A DNA stretch of 64,000 nucleotides from Streptomyces sp. NBC_01283 (GTDB taxonomy: Bacteria; Actinomycetota; Actinomycetes; Streptomycetales; Streptomycetaceae), in NCBI RefSeq assembly GCF_041435335.1, contig NZ_CP108430.1, positions 5,059,001 to 5,123,000 of the forward strand. The letters run 5' to 3'. The translations under genes and the position numbers were made by a program. Under the pieces are notes generated by a model. That model ran no database searches, was not told the DNA's origin, and saw only the letters and a program-made list of their open reading frames with translations. Of the stretch, positions 34,513 to 43,125 are shown piece by piece; position 1 is the stretch's first letter, and every line of letters starts with the position of its first letter.

Positions 34513-35496
34513 GCGGTTCGTGCGCGAGGTGTCGAGGGCGGCCCTGAGGTGGCCGTCCGAGGCGACGAGCAGGTCGGCGGCCGTGGGGCCGTCGACTCCG
34601 CCGAGGATGGTGAGGATGGCGTTCTTCACCTCCCCGTCGGTGGCGGCGAGGGCCGTCTCGATCTCCTCGTCGGAGGCACCGGTGGCCAGGGAGACGATCC
34701 GCCGCGAGCGGGCGCGCAGCTTCTCGTTCGACGCGCGTACGTCCACCATCAGGTTTCCGTAGGTCTTGCCGAGCCGGATCATCGTGATCGTCGACAGCAT
34801 GTTCAGGACGAGCTTCTGGGCGGTGCCCGCCTTCAACCGGGTGGAGCCGGTGAGGAGTTCGGGGCCGACGACGACCTCGATGCCGTGGTCGGCGGCTGCC
34901 GCGAGACCGCTGTCCGCGTTGCAGGACAGACCGATGGTCAGCGCGCCGTACCGGGCCCGCGCGTGCTCGACCGCGCCGATCGCGTACGGGGTGCGGCCCG
35001 ACGCGGAGACGCCGACGACCACGTCGTCCGCGGTGAGCCGGAGCCCGTCCAGGTCCTCGGCCGCCAGCTCCTTGCTGTCCTCCGCGCCCTCGACCGCCGT
35101 GACCATGGCGCTCGGGCCGCCCGCGATGAGGCCGACGACCTCGGCCGGGTCGGTGTTGAAGGTGGGCGGGCACTCGGAGGCGTCGAGCACCCCGAGGCGC
35201 CCGGCGGTGCCCGCGCCCGCGTAGATGAGCCGTCCGCCGCGGGCCATGCGCTCGGCGGTGCCGTCGATGGCTGCGGCGATCGCCGGGAGCTGCTCGGCGA
35301 CGGCCGCGGGCACGGTGGCGTCCTCACCGTTCATGATCTTCGCGATCTCCAGCGTGGGCTGCCGGTCGATCTCGGAGAGCTCGGGCCGGAACGCCTCCGT
35401 GGTGAGCGTGTCCAGCTGGGCGCGGAGTTCGCCGTACGTCTCGCCGCCACCGGGGGCGGGGGAGGGGGTGGCGTCGGCGTCGGTGGTGGAGGTCAT
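34477..35496 (-). CDS. murQ: N-acetylmuramic acid 6-phosphate etherase
   Basis: A 339-residue SIS-domain lyase that cleaves the lactyl ether of MurNAc-6-phosphate to GlcNAc-6-phosphate. Hallmarks are LIYAGAGTAGRLGVLDASEC near residue 91, with the catalytic Glu just after (ECPPTF), VVVGVSASGRTPYAIGAVEH near 158, and GTAQKLVLNMLSTITMIRLG near 230. The last 13 residues are a TTS/TT low-complexity tail encoded by DNA repeats. It is flanked by an RpiR-type regulator and a PTS permease. Its product feeds NagA, encoded 20 kb away. Confidence 0.95.
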   Translation of the reverse strand: MTSTTDADATPSPAPGGGETYGELRAQLDTLTTEAFRPELSEIDRQPTLEIAKIMNGEDATVPAAVAEQLPAIAAAIDGTAERMARGGRLIYAGAGTAGRLGVLDASECPPTFNTDPAEVVGLIAGGPSAMVTAVEGAEDSKELAAEDLDGLRLTADDVVVGVSASGRTPYAIGAVEHARARYGALTIGLSCNADSGLAAAADHGIEVVVGPELLTGSTRLKAGTAQKLVLNMLSTITMIRLGKTYGNLMVDVRASNEKLRARSRRIVSLATGASDEEIETALAATDGEVKNAILTILGGVDGPTAADLLVASDGHLRAALDTSRTNRTTSTTSTTSTT

Positions 35497-35574
35497 GAGG
35501 TGCGGCTCTTTCGTGTGCGGCGGGGGGGGCGGGTGGTGGGGGGTGCGGTGCGTGCTGGGGGGCGGGCCCGGGTT

Positions 35575-36498
35575 TCAGCGGCTGCCGCCGCGCGGGCTGT
35601 GGCGGTGCGCGAGCGCTTCGTACGAGGCAGCGAGTCGGGGGGCCGCCGTCTCGTACGTCCGCTGGGCGACGCCCACGAACAGGCAGTCCACGACGAGCAG
35701 TTGGCTGGTCCGGGAGGACATCGCGGCGGGCCTGAGCTCGCTCTCGCGCGCGGTGGAGGTGGTCAGGATGTGATCCGCGTACTGCGAGACGGGACTGCCG
35801 GGCCGTCCGGTGATCGCGATGGTCGTGGCCCCGCGCTCGAAGGCGACCCGCAGCGGCTCTATGACGTCACCGGTCGACCCGGAGTGCGTGATCGCGATCG
35901 CCACGTCCTTGGAGTGCAGGGTGACGGCGTTCGTGACGGCCAGGTGCGGGTCGGAGTGCGCATGGGCGATGTGGCCGATGCGCAGCAGCTTCTGCGCGAG
36001 GTCCTGGGCGACGAGGCCGGAGGCGGCGACGCCGTAGATCTCGGTGCGGGGCGCGACGGCCAGGGCGGCGACGGCGGCGCCGAGCTGGACGGTGTCGAGG
36101 CCGCCCGCGGTGTCGGCGAGGGTCTGCTGCTCGTCGTACGCCAGCTTCGCCACGACGTCCGCGATCGGGTCGTCGACGGCGATGTCGGCGGTGACGGCGG
36201 GCGCGCGGCCCGACTGCTGCTGGGCGGCGAGTCCGGCGAGGGCGAGCCGCAGGTCGCGGTAGCCGGGGTAGCCGAGGAGGCGGGCGGTGCGGACCACCGT
36301 GGCCTCGCTGGTGCCGGTGAGCTCGGCGAGGCCGGTGACCGTGAGGGCCGCACAGCCCGCGGGGTCGCCGGCGACGGCTTCGGCGACCAGCTGCATGGAG
36401 CGGGTCATGGACGGCGCGAGGGTCCGCACCTTGGCCGCGAGGGCCGCTGGGGCGGGGGGCGCGACGCCCGCGAAAATTTCCTTCACGTCATTGGTCAC
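35575..36498 (-). CDS. MurR/RpiR-family transcriptional regulator
   Basis: A 307-residue regulator starting at the GTG at 36498 (VTNDVKEIFAGV). The N-terminal HTH_6 domain includes MTRSMQLVAEAVAGDPAGCA and LAELTGTSEATVVRTARLLG near residue 60. The C-terminal SIS domain binds a sugar phosphate (IYGVAASGLVAQDLAQKL and AIAITHSGSTGDVIEPLR). It is first in a regulator-murQ-permease operon, so it probably responds to MurNAc-6-phosphate. Two GAAA-TTTC palindromes spaced about 33 bases apart at its 5' end could be its operator. Confidence 0.88.
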   Translation of the reverse strand: MTNDVKEIFAGVAPPAPAALAAKVRTLAPSMTRSMQLVAEAVAGDPAGCAALTVTGLAELTGTSEATVVRTARLLGYPGYRDLRLALAGLAAQQQSGRAPAVTADIAVDDPIADVVAKLAYDEQQTLADTAGGLDTVQLGAAVAALAVAPRTEIYGVAASGLVAQDLAQKLLRIGHIAHAHSDPHLAVTNAVTLHSKDVAIAITHSGSTGDVIEPLRVAFERGATTIAITGRPGSPVSQYADHILTTSTARESELRPAAMSSRTSQLLVVDCLFVGVAQRTYETAAPRLAASYEALAHRHSPRGGSR

Positions 36499-36515
36499 GC
36501 TTGAAAGATATTTTC
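36472..36515. promoter_or_regulatory. Paired GAAA-TTTC palindromes at the mur operon promoter
   Basis: GAAAATTTC (36472-36480, inside the first codons) and GAAAGATATTTTC (36503-36515, upstream of the start). Their centres are about 33 bases apart, near three helical turns. This suits binding by a dimeric or tetrameric RpiR regulator. Confidence 0.5.
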
Positions 36516-36642
36516 GGAGGGCGGACGGGTCAAGACCCCTTTGGTCCCGGTTCTGGTTCCGGGTGGCGGTTTCGGGGGCGGTGGATCTTGGGGTGCTCGC
36601 CGGGTTGCCCTGCGGGTTGCGTGTGGGGTGGACAATGGCTGC

Positions 36643-36999
36643 ATGGACGCGATCGACCCTCTGGAGCAGGCGCTGCACGCCGCTCGTGCACTTGTCCTCG
36701 CCGACCTGGTGGCCCGCGAGGTCGCCCAGGCCGAGGTCGTCTCGCTGGTCGAGGAGTCGGTGGCGCACCGCCGCTGGTGGGTCGAGCAGTGGCCCGAGGG
36801 CGTCGAGTACGTCGCGGGGCTCGTCGCCCAGGACGTCCAGGACGCGCTCCTGGAGCGGTACGGCCGCTGGCCGATCTGCCCGGTCTGCGGCTCGGGCGAC
36901 CCGCACGCCCTGGACGTGGAACCGGAGTTGGGCCCCGACCCGCACTGGGTGTGCGGCAAGGCGGGCGTCGTCGTGGCGCCGGTGGGCGGCCTGACGTGA
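36643..36999 (+). CDS. Small zinc-ribbon protein
   Basis: A 118-residue acidic, helical protein (MDAIDPLEQALHAARALVLA, then VAQAEVVSLVEESVAHRRWW). Near the C-terminus two CxxC/CG pairs, WPICPVCGSGDPHAL and PHWVCGKAG, look like a zinc ribbon. No function is known. The stop overlaps the next start (GTGA), so it is coupled to the DUF4031 gene. It is divergent from the mur regulator. Confidence 0.7.
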   Translation: MDAIDPLEQALHAARALVLADLVAREVAQAEVVSLVEESVAHRRWWVEQWPEGVEYVAGLVAQDVQDALLERYGRWPICPVCGSGDPHALDVEPELGPDPHWVCGKAGVVVAPVGGLT

Positions 37000-37262
37000 C
37001 GGTCTACATAGACCCGCCGACGTGGCCGGGGCACGGCCGCCTGTGGTCGCACCTGGTCAGCGACATCTCGTACGAGGAACTGCACGCGTTCGCGGCGGGC
37101 ATCGGCGCCCCCAGGCGCGCCTTCGAGCGCGATCACTACGACCTGCCCTCGCACCGCTACGAGGACGCGGTGCGTGCGGGCGCGGTCGAGATCGGCTCCA
37201 AGGAACTGGTGCGCAGGCTTACGGAGGCGGGGTTGCGGAGGCCCAAGGGGCGGCCTGCGTAA
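36996..37262 (+). CDS. DUF4031 protein
   Basis: An 88-residue protein starting at a GTG overlapping the previous stop. It begins VTVYIDPPTWPGHGRLWSHL, the DUF4031 signature, followed by HAFAAGIGAPRRAFERDHYD and a basic tail LRRPKGRPA. This family is a short HD-associated or stand-alone domain of unknown function. Confidence 0.85.
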   Translation: MTVYIDPPTWPGHGRLWSHLVSDISYEELHAFAAGIGAPRRAFERDHYDLPSHRYEDAVRAGAVEIGSKELVRRLTEAGLRRPKGRPA

Positions 37263-37294
37263 CGCGGTACGTGGTGAGTGTCTAAGGTGCCGCC

Positions 37295-37603
37295 ATGATC
37301 ACCGTTCACCTGAAGTACGAGATCGATCCCGACCCCGACCGCGTCGCCGACTTCGAGGAGTACGGGCGCCGCTGGGTCGGCCTGGTCAACCGTTTCGGCG
37401 GCGACCACCACGGCTACTTCCTGCCCAGCGAGGGCGACAGCGACATCGCGTACGCCCTGTTCTCCTTCCCGAGCCTCGCCGCGTACGAGCAGTACCGCAT
37501 CGACAGTGCGACGGATCCCGAGTGCCAGGAAGCCTTTGAGCTGGCGCGCCGGACGGGGTGCATCCGGCGTTACGAGCGCCGGTTCCTACGGCCCCTGGAG
37601 TGA
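37295..37603 (+). CDS. NIPSNAP-family protein
   Basis: A 102-residue dimeric alpha/beta-barrel protein. It reads MITVHLKYEIDPDPDRVADF, then EYGRRWVGLVNRFGGDHHGY, YALFSFPSLAAYEQYRIDSA and a final RRYERRFLRPLE, the NIPSNAP pattern. The activity is unknown. Its 3' end overlaps the convergent MFS gene by 18 bases. Confidence 0.85.
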   Translation: MITVHLKYEIDPDPDRVADFEEYGRRWVGLVNRFGGDHHGYFLPSEGDSDIAYALFSFPSLAAYEQYRIDSATDPECQEAFELARRTGCIRRYERRFLRPLE

Positions 37604-38938
37604 GGGTGCCTGGCTGGCGGCTTCGGGGGCGGAGGCTTCGGGTCCGGCGGCTTCGGGTCCGGAGGTCGTGACGACGCGGCTCGGGGTTTTGCGGTGCAGG
37701 CGCAGTGAGACCGTGACGGCGGCGATGGCCACCGCCGTCATGGCGGCGCCCGCCCAGGCGGTGGAGGCGTACCCGAGGTCGAGGTCGATCACCGTGCCGC
37801 CGAGCCAGGGGCCGCCCGTGTTGCCGAGGTTGAACGCGGCTGTCGTGGTCGCTCCCGCGAGGGTGGGGGCGGCTCCGGCGACGTTGAACATACGGGCGTT
37901 GAGGGCCGGGGCGGTGTAGAAGGCGGAGACGCCGAGGAGAAAGGACAGGGCGATCGCCACGGCCGCCGTACCGGAGAAGAGCGCGAGGGCCACTAGGAAG
38001 ACCGTCGAGGCCGCGGCGCCGCTCAGCATGACGCCGAAGAGGTGGGCGTCGGCGAATCGGCCGCCGATCGCCGTGCCGAGCAGCGCGCCCGCCCCGAAGA
38101 GGCCGAGGACGGTCGGGACCCAGCCCTTGTCGAGGCCCGCGACGTCCGTCAGGAGCGGGGAGAGGTACGAGAAGGCGCAGAAGACGCCGCCCGCGGCGAG
38201 CGCGGTGATGGCGATGGAGAGCCAGACCTGCCGGTCGCGGTAGATGGCGAGCTCCTGCTTGAGGCGCGGCTTCTCGGCGGGGAGCGGGATGCGGGGGATG
38301 AGGGTCAGTACGCCGACGAGGGCGATCGCGGAGGCGGCGCCGACCGCCCAGAAGGCGGACCGCCAGCCGAAGTTGTCGCCGAGGAAGGCGCCCGCGGGGA
38401 CGCCGAGGACGTTCGCGATGGAGAGGCCGCCGATCATCACGGCCATGGCGCGGGCACGTTGGTTCACCGGCACCATCGCGATGGCGACGGCGGCGCCGAC
38501 CGCCCAGAACCCCGCGCAGGCGAAGGCGCTGACGACGCGGGACGCGAAGAGGATCTCGTACGTGGGCGCGAGCGCACCGGCGACCTGGCCGAGCCCGAAG
38601 ACGGTGATGAGCGCGATGAGGGTCGTACGGCGGGGCAGCCGCAGGGTGGCCACCGCGAGGAGCGGCGCACCGACGACCATGCCGATGGCGAAGGCGGAGA
38701 TGAGGAGGCCCGCGCGGGGGATGGAGACGTCCATGTCGTCCGCGATAGGGGGCAGGAGCCCCGAGAGCATGAACTCACTGGTACCGAGCGCGAAGACGGC
38801 AAGGCCGAGGATGTACACGGCTACGGGCATGCTTTTCCCTGGCCGGGGGGCCTTGGAGGCCTGGGGAGCCTTGGGGGCGGGGGCCTCTGGGTCAGGTATC
38901 GGCATAACAGTCATGAACGTTGGGGCGGCTGGGGGCAT
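37586..38938 (-). CDS. MFS drug exporter (Cmx/CmrA type)
   Basis: A 450-residue major-facilitator protein with 12 predicted helices. It matches the chloramphenicol-type exporter branch: PVAVYILGLAVFALGTSEFM at helix 1, then GLLPPIADDMDVSIPRAGLL. The motif A loop is LRLPRRTTLIALITVFGLGQ, and VPAGAFLGDNFGWRSAFWAV is motif C-like near helix 5. The cytoplasmic C-terminus is a Pro/Ala/Ser repeat. Several Met codons exist at the 5' end; MPVAVYILG is the shortest plausible start. The 233 bases between its start and the next gene are low-complexity G-rich repeats without a gene. Confidence 0.85.
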   Translation of the reverse strand: MPPAAPTFMTVMPIPDPEAPAPKAPQASKAPRPGKSMPVAVYILGLAVFALGTSEFMLSGLLPPIADDMDVSIPRAGLLISAFAIGMVVGAPLLAVATLRLPRRTTLIALITVFGLGQVAGALAPTYEILFASRVVSAFACAGFWAVGAAVAIAMVPVNQRARAMAVMIGGLSIANVLGVPAGAFLGDNFGWRSAFWAVGAASAIALVGVLTLIPRIPLPAEKPRLKQELAIYRDRQVWLSIAITALAAGGVFCAFSYLSPLLTDVAGLDKGWVPTVLGLFGAGALLGTAIGGRFADAHLFGVMLSGAAASTVFLVALALFSGTAAVAIALSFLLGVSAFYTAPALNARMFNVAGAAPTLAGATTTAAFNLGNTGGPWLGGTVIDLDLGYASTAWAGAAMTAVAIAAVTVSLRLHRKTPSRVVTTSGPEAAGPEASAPEAASQAPSLQGP

Positions 38939-39171
38939 TCCCGGGGGGTGGGGGCGGCTGGGGTTTGGGGCGAGGCGGCTGGGGGCCGGGGTTGCGCGTG
39001 GGCTCCTGCGCTGTGGAGTGCCGGGTCGGCTTTCGTGCTGCGGGCGGCCGGGTGGCCGGTTGGGCTTCGTGCTGCGAGGGCCCGGGGGTGGGAATTTTGC
39101 GCAGTGGGTGGCCGGGGTGGCTTTTGTGCTGGGGGTGGCCCGTTAGGGGGCTGGGGAATCGGGGGAAGCGG

Positions 39172-40245
39172 CTAGGGGCGGCGGGCGTACGCTCTCGTGT
39201 TTTCCCGGTCCGAGATGCGGACGTAGCCCGCTCTGGTGACCACCGCCTGCGACGGAGTGTTCGCGGGGTCGATCACGGCCAGCAAGGACGTGACCCCCGG
39301 GCGGGACAGGGCCAGGGTGGAGAGGGCGTCGAGGGCTTCCGAGGCGTAGCCCTGGCCCCGCGCGGCGACCGCCAGGTCGTAGCCGACCTCCGCCACGCCC
39401 TCCTCGTCCGGCGGGCCGTGGAAGCCCATGCCGCCGACCGCGGTCTCGTCCTCCGCGCGCACCAGGGCGAACAGGCCCCACTCGGGCCGGTGCACCCCGG
39501 ACGCGTACGCCTTCATCACCATCTCCGCGGCCCTGCGCGTCCCGTCGGAGGGCCCGTCCTCGATCCAGGCGAAGCCCCCTGCGCCGCCCGCGGCGAGATC
39601 GGCCGCCGCGGCGGGGGGCACCTCCCGCAGGACGACCCGTCCGGCGGGGATCGAGAGGGAGTTGTGCCAGCGCCAGGAGTCGAGCCGGGGGCGCCCCGGC
39701 AGCGTCCCGCGCCCCGTGGCCCAGAGCAGCGTCGCCCACTGGTCGGCGGACGTCCGCGCGGGCTGGACCTGCGGGAAGAGCCAGGCGAGCACCGCCTCGC
39801 ACAGCGCGGCGGGCGGCTCCGCGTCCACGCCGAGGGCCTGCGCGATGTCGTACGTGTGGAGCAGTGCTTCCGCGATCCCCATCGCGGCGAAGCCCACCGC
39901 GTTCGCGCTGCCGTGCGGGTACGGGTGGTAGGCCCGGACCCCCGGCGGCGTGGTCCGCACCACCGCGGAGAGCAGGCCGCCGGTCGACTCGATGACGCGG
40001 ATCGCGTCGTCGGGACCCGAGCCCTCGTCGAAGGCGATCTCGAAGGGGACCCATCCGTCGGTCGCCCGGCCCGTCAACTGCCCCGCGTACGAGACGAAAT
40101 CGCACGCGATGTGCTCGGCCGTCTCCAGGCAACTCCATTCGAGGCCACCCGCCTTGACGCTCCAGTCGAGCCCCACCGCCGCGCGCAGCACCTTCGCCGC
40201 ATGCGCCACGGCTTCCTCGACCTGGTCCCCGCCCATCGCCATCAT
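39172..40245 (-). CDS. Fusion of an MDMPI/DinB-like domain and a GNAT acetyltransferase
   Basis: A 357-residue two-domain protein. Residues 1-190 resemble the mycothiol-dependent maleylpyruvate isomerase/DinB fold (GLEWSCLETAEHIACDFVSY, then GIAEALLHTYDIAQALGV), which has metal-type histidines. Residues from about 200 form a GNAT domain (GRVVLREVPPAAAADLAAGG, then EVGYDLAVAARGQGYASEAL with the acetyl-CoA loop). The order within one reading frame is unbroken, and the ATG at 40245 begins MMAMGGDQVEEAV. The substrate is unknown. Confidence 0.8.
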   Translation of the reverse strand: MMAMGGDQVEEAVAHAAKVLRAAVGLDWSVKAGGLEWSCLETAEHIACDFVSYAGQLTGRATDGWVPFEIAFDEGSGPDDAIRVIESTGGLLSAVVRTTPPGVRAYHPYPHGSANAVGFAAMGIAEALLHTYDIAQALGVDAEPPAALCEAVLAWLFPQVQPARTSADQWATLLWATGRGTLPGRPRLDSWRWHNSLSIPAGRVVLREVPPAAAADLAAGGAGGFAWIEDGPSDGTRRAAEMVMKAYASGVHRPEWGLFALVRAEDETAVGGMGFHGPPDEEGVAEVGYDLAVAARGQGYASEALDALSTLALSRPGVTSLLAVIDPANTPSQAVVTRAGYVRISDRENTRAYARRP

Positions 40246-40265
40246 GCGCCGAGCGTACGGGAGCC

Positions 40266-40925
40266 TCAGGGGCCCAGCAGCTTCATTTCCGTCGCGAGGT
40301 TCTCCCGCGCGGGGCCCTCCCACTCGGCCGCCCCGTACGGCGTGCGGAACAGTCGGGGCAGCGCGACGAGCTGCCGGAGCACGGCGGCCCGGCCCGCGCG
40401 GAAGTCCTCGTCGGGCACGAAGGAGTACTCCTCGCGGACAGCGGCGGCGTACGCGGCGTAGGCGTCCGGGGCCGCGGCCAGGATCGCCAGGTCGGCGTCG
40501 CACAGCGCCTCGCCGTTGTGGTCGCCGTCGGCGGGGTCGTGGCTGACGGTGAGCCGTACGAGACGGGCCACTTCCGCAGTGTCGGCGGGCGCCAACCCGG
40601 CCTCCTGGAGGGCGCGTTCGGCGAGTCGGGCGCTGCGCTCCTCGTTCTCGGAGCGGTCCGGCGCGTACACCGCGTCGTGGAACCATGCCGCGAGCCGCAC
40701 CAGCTCGGGGTCGTCGGCGTGGTCCTCCAGTACGTCGATGTGGTCGAGGACCGCCGTGAGGTGGGCGGTGGTGTGATACCTCCGCTGAGGCTCGGCCCAG
40801 CGCGCGAGCAGGTTGTCCGCGTAGGGCGCGGGGTCGGGGGTTCCCTCGCTCGCGCGGAGCAGGGTCGCGTGCCAGCGGGCGCGGAGTTCCTTGTCGCGGT
40901 TGGGCATGGGGTCGTCATGGGGCAT
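40266..40925 (-). CDS. HD-domain metal-dependent phosphohydrolase
   Basis: A 219-residue HD-superfamily protein. The N-terminal half contains RRYHTTAHLTAVLDHIDVLE near residue 48, and the HD pair is LAAWFHDAVYAPDRSENEER near 82. LVRLTVSHDPADGDHNGEAL near 124 completes the metal site. These proteins hydrolyse phosphate esters such as nucleotides. It is 20 bases upstream of the MDMPI-GNAT fusion on the same strand and probably cotranscribed. Confidence 0.85.
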   Translation of the reverse strand: MPHDDPMPNRDKELRARWHATLLRASEGTPDPAPYADNLLARWAEPQRRYHTTAHLTAVLDHIDVLEDHADDPELVRLAAWFHDAVYAPDRSENEERSARLAERALQEAGLAPADTAEVARLVRLTVSHDPADGDHNGEALCDADLAILAAAPDAYAAYAAAVREEYSFVPDEDFRAGRAAVLRQLVALPRLFRTPYGAAEWEGPARENLATEMKLLGP

Positions 40926-41026
40926 GGGGTGACCTTAAACGCCGGGGTGCCCGGGTGGGGTGTCACCTGGGTGTCACCTGGCCGTGCCCCGTTGCCATGT
41001 GCGGCACGAGGCGGTTGGCTGCCGAC

Positions 41027-41701
41027 ATGACGACCACGAGGACCGAAGAGACGTACGACGCCGAGCGGCCGGGGCGGCTGCTCCGGACTGAACGTGACCT
41101 GCTCATACCGCTGTTGAGGGATGCGGACGATTCCGCGTTCGAGGTACGGACCTGTTGTCCGGGATGGACGGTGCGGCATGTGCTCGCGCACTGCGGCTCC
41201 GCGCTGATGCGGGTGGTCGAGAGCCGCTTTGAGGAGGGGGTGTACTCCCCGGAGGCCAACGACCGCGACATCGCCGAGCGTGCCGACTGGTCCAACTCCC
41301 GTGTGGTGGACGAGCTGGAGCGCGGGATGACGGAGGCGGGGCCGTTCATCACGAAGGCGAAGGGGCGGCTTGACGGGGTGGCGCTGGGGGAGTGGGTGCA
41401 CGCGGGGGATGTGCGGGAGGCGTGGGGGTTGCCGGGGGCGTATGGCGGGGCGGGGCTGGGGGACGCGTTGGTGTTGCTGGGGGAGTACAGCGGGAGGGTC
41501 TCGGGGGCGCCGGCGCTGCATGCGGATGTGGAGGGGCTGGATGAGCCGCTTGTCCTGGGGGTGAGTGATGGGTCCCGGCCTCCGGCCCGGTACATCGGCG
41601 ATGCGGCGACTTTGATTCGGCTTTATACGGGGCGTCCCCTGGCGGGGACTCGCTATGAGCTGGCGGGGGTGCGGGAGGCGGAGCTGCCGATCTTTACTTG
41701 A
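41027..41701 (+). CDS. Maleylpyruvate isomerase-family (MDMPI) protein
   Basis: A 224-residue protein of the mycothiol-dependent maleylpyruvate isomerase-like family. CCPGWTVRHVLAHCGSALMR near residue 43 carries the metal-type histidines. KAKGRLDGVALGEWVHAGDV near 110 supplies another. Such enzymes use mycothiol in isomerisation or conjugation. The gene is divergent from the HD hydrolase. The 269 bases after it hold only GC-rich repeat elements. Confidence 0.85.
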   Translation: MTTTRTEETYDAERPGRLLRTERDLLIPLLRDADDSAFEVRTCCPGWTVRHVLAHCGSALMRVVESRFEEGVYSPEANDRDIAERADWSNSRVVDELERGMTEAGPFITKAKGRLDGVALGEWVHAGDVREAWGLPGAYGGAGLGDALVLLGEYSGRVSGAPALHADVEGLDEPLVLGVSDGSRPPARYIGDAATLIRLYTGRPLAGTRYELAGVREAELPIFT

Positions 41702-41893
41702 GGGTTCCGTTTCCCTACCGGGGGTCTCGCCTTTTGCGGGGTGGGGCTGTCTGGGTACTGGGTGCTGGGTACGTCTGCGGGTGGGTTGTGGCTGGTCGGG
41801 CCGTTCCCCGCGCCCCTGACGAGGCGTTGTCTGCGGGTGCGTCGTGGTTGCTCGCGCCGTTCCTCGCGCCCCTTGCGGGGGCCGCTTGGGGTT

Positions 41894-41923
41894 GCCCCTT
41901 TAGGGGGCGCGGGGAACTGCGCG
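41894..41923. repeat. Interspersed GC-rich hairpin element
   Basis: GCCCCTTTAGGGGGCGCGGG then GAACTGCGCG; this is the reverse complement of the element at 23915-23944 with small changes. A degenerate inverted copy lies at about 41809-41830. The element fills much of the gap after the MDMPI gene. Confidence 0.7.
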
Positions 41924-41970
41924 GCCAGCCACCACGCGCCCGTAGGAGAGTTCGCAGCGTCCCGTCCCCC

Positions 41971-42936
41971 TCAGTGTGCGTGGCCCGCGTCGTGGGACTC
42001 GGGGGGTTCCCCGGCCTCGGCCCCGGCCCCGGCGGTGGTGCCGGTCTGGACGGTGAATGCTGCCGTCCGTACCTGTCCCTCGTGCTTGAAGTCGAGGAAC
42101 AGGCGGTACGTCCCCTCACTCGGCGCGGTCGCCGCGAAGGAGACCCCGGGGCCCGGCTTCGTCCTGCCGTCGCCGGGCTCACCGGTGGGATGCACGTGGA
42201 GGTAGGCGAGGTCACCGGACCGCAGGGCGACCAGGTGGCCGTACGAGCCGAGGTAGGGCTGGAGGTCGGTCACCGGCCGGCCGTTCCTCTCCACGTCCAA
42301 GGTCAGAGCACTCGACTTGCCCGGCTTAAGCTCGCCCTTGAGGCTCACCTCGTAGCCGTCGACCGACGTCTTCCTGTTCGGCTCCGGCAGCGCCCTCGGC
42401 TCGTGCTCCCCCGCCACCGCGAGGTCCGCCCCCAGCGTCAGGCCCTCCTTCGCGCCCGTGGGCTTGAAGTCGGCGAAGACGCGGTAGCCGCCCGCACGCG
42501 GCAGCTCGACCGGCGTCGACCACGTGCCGTCCGCCGCGCGCGTCGGGTGCAGGTGGCGGTAGGTCGTCAGGTCGCGTGACGCGACGATCAGGTGCAGCTC
42601 CTTGCCGTGCTGCCTCTCGTACGCCGTGACGTTCTTGCCCTTGCCGCCCCTGACCAAGGCGAACCGCAGCTCCTCGCGCTTCTCGGCGTCGATGCGGGGG
42701 GTCTTCAGGGCGAGCGTGTAGCCGCGCTCCGAGATCTGCAGCCCGCCGGGTGGCGCTGTCTCCGTCGGGGTCTCCTGCTCGCCCCCGCCCCCGCCCCCGT
42801 CCTCGTGCCCGCCGTGCTCGCTCGCGGGCTTCTTCTCCGCGGCCACGGGGTCGACACCCCGGCCGACCCCGTACGCGGTGCCGAACGTCGCGGCGACGGC
42901 TGCGGTGAAGGCGGTGATCTTCAATCCGGTGTTCAT
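41971..42936 (-). CDS. Secreted His-rich copper-regulon protein
   Basis: A 321-residue exported protein. The signal region is LKITAFTAAVAATFGTAYGV. The mature protein begins with a His/Gly/Glu cluster (SEHGGHEDGGGGGGEQE) and ends GHAH, both possible metal sites. Two repeated beta-rich halves carry HLIVASRDLTTYRHLHPTRA and GHLVALRSGDLAYLHVHPTG, each with a spaced His pair. It is divergent from copA, and two CsoR-type operators lie between them, so it is probably an extracellular copper-handling protein. The family is known but its biochemistry is not. Confidence 0.75.
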   Translation of the reverse strand: MNTGLKITAFTAAVAATFGTAYGVGRGVDPVAAEKKPASEHGGHEDGGGGGGEQETPTETAPPGGLQISERGYTLALKTPRIDAEKREELRFALVRGGKGKNVTAYERQHGKELHLIVASRDLTTYRHLHPTRAADGTWSTPVELPRAGGYRVFADFKPTGAKEGLTLGADLAVAGEHEPRALPEPNRKTSVDGYEVSLKGELKPGKSSALTLDVERNGRPVTDLQPYLGSYGHLVALRSGDLAYLHVHPTGEPGDGRTKPGPGVSFAATAPSEGTYRLFLDFKHEGQVRTAAFTVQTGTTAGAGAEAGEPPESHDAGHAH

Positions 42937-43003
42937 GACGGCTCCCGAGAGGCGAGTGAGGGGGCGGCGTGCGCCGGGTGGCGGCTTCTCATGGGTTCTG
43001 ACG

Positions 43004-43020
43004 ATACCCCCTAGGGGTAT
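43004..43020. promoter_or_regulatory. CsoR operator 1
   Basis: ATACCCC-CTA-GGGGTAT is a perfect 7-bp inverted repeat matching the CsoR copper-repressor site. It lies 68 bases upstream of the secreted-protein gene. Confidence 0.88.
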
Positions 43021-43049
43021 GAAGTCAAGGCGGGGCGGACCTTGCGGCC

Positions 43050-43067
43050 ATTACCCCCCAGGGGTAT
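43050..43067. promoter_or_regulatory. CsoR operator 2
   Basis: ATTACCCC-CCA-GGGGTAT is the second CsoR-type site. It overlaps a TATATA -10-like box and lies about 59 bases upstream of the copA start. Confidence 0.82.
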
Positions 43068-43125
43068 ATATAGATCTTGTCAGCGGTACCCACCCCGGGT
43101 ACCCCCAAGCGAGGAGTCCGCAGAC

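Noticed and set aside
38939..39171. A gene in the G-rich gap upstream of the MFS exporter
   Set aside because: Reading frames consist of low-complexity Gly/Trp/Arg repeats without a ribosome site or domain.
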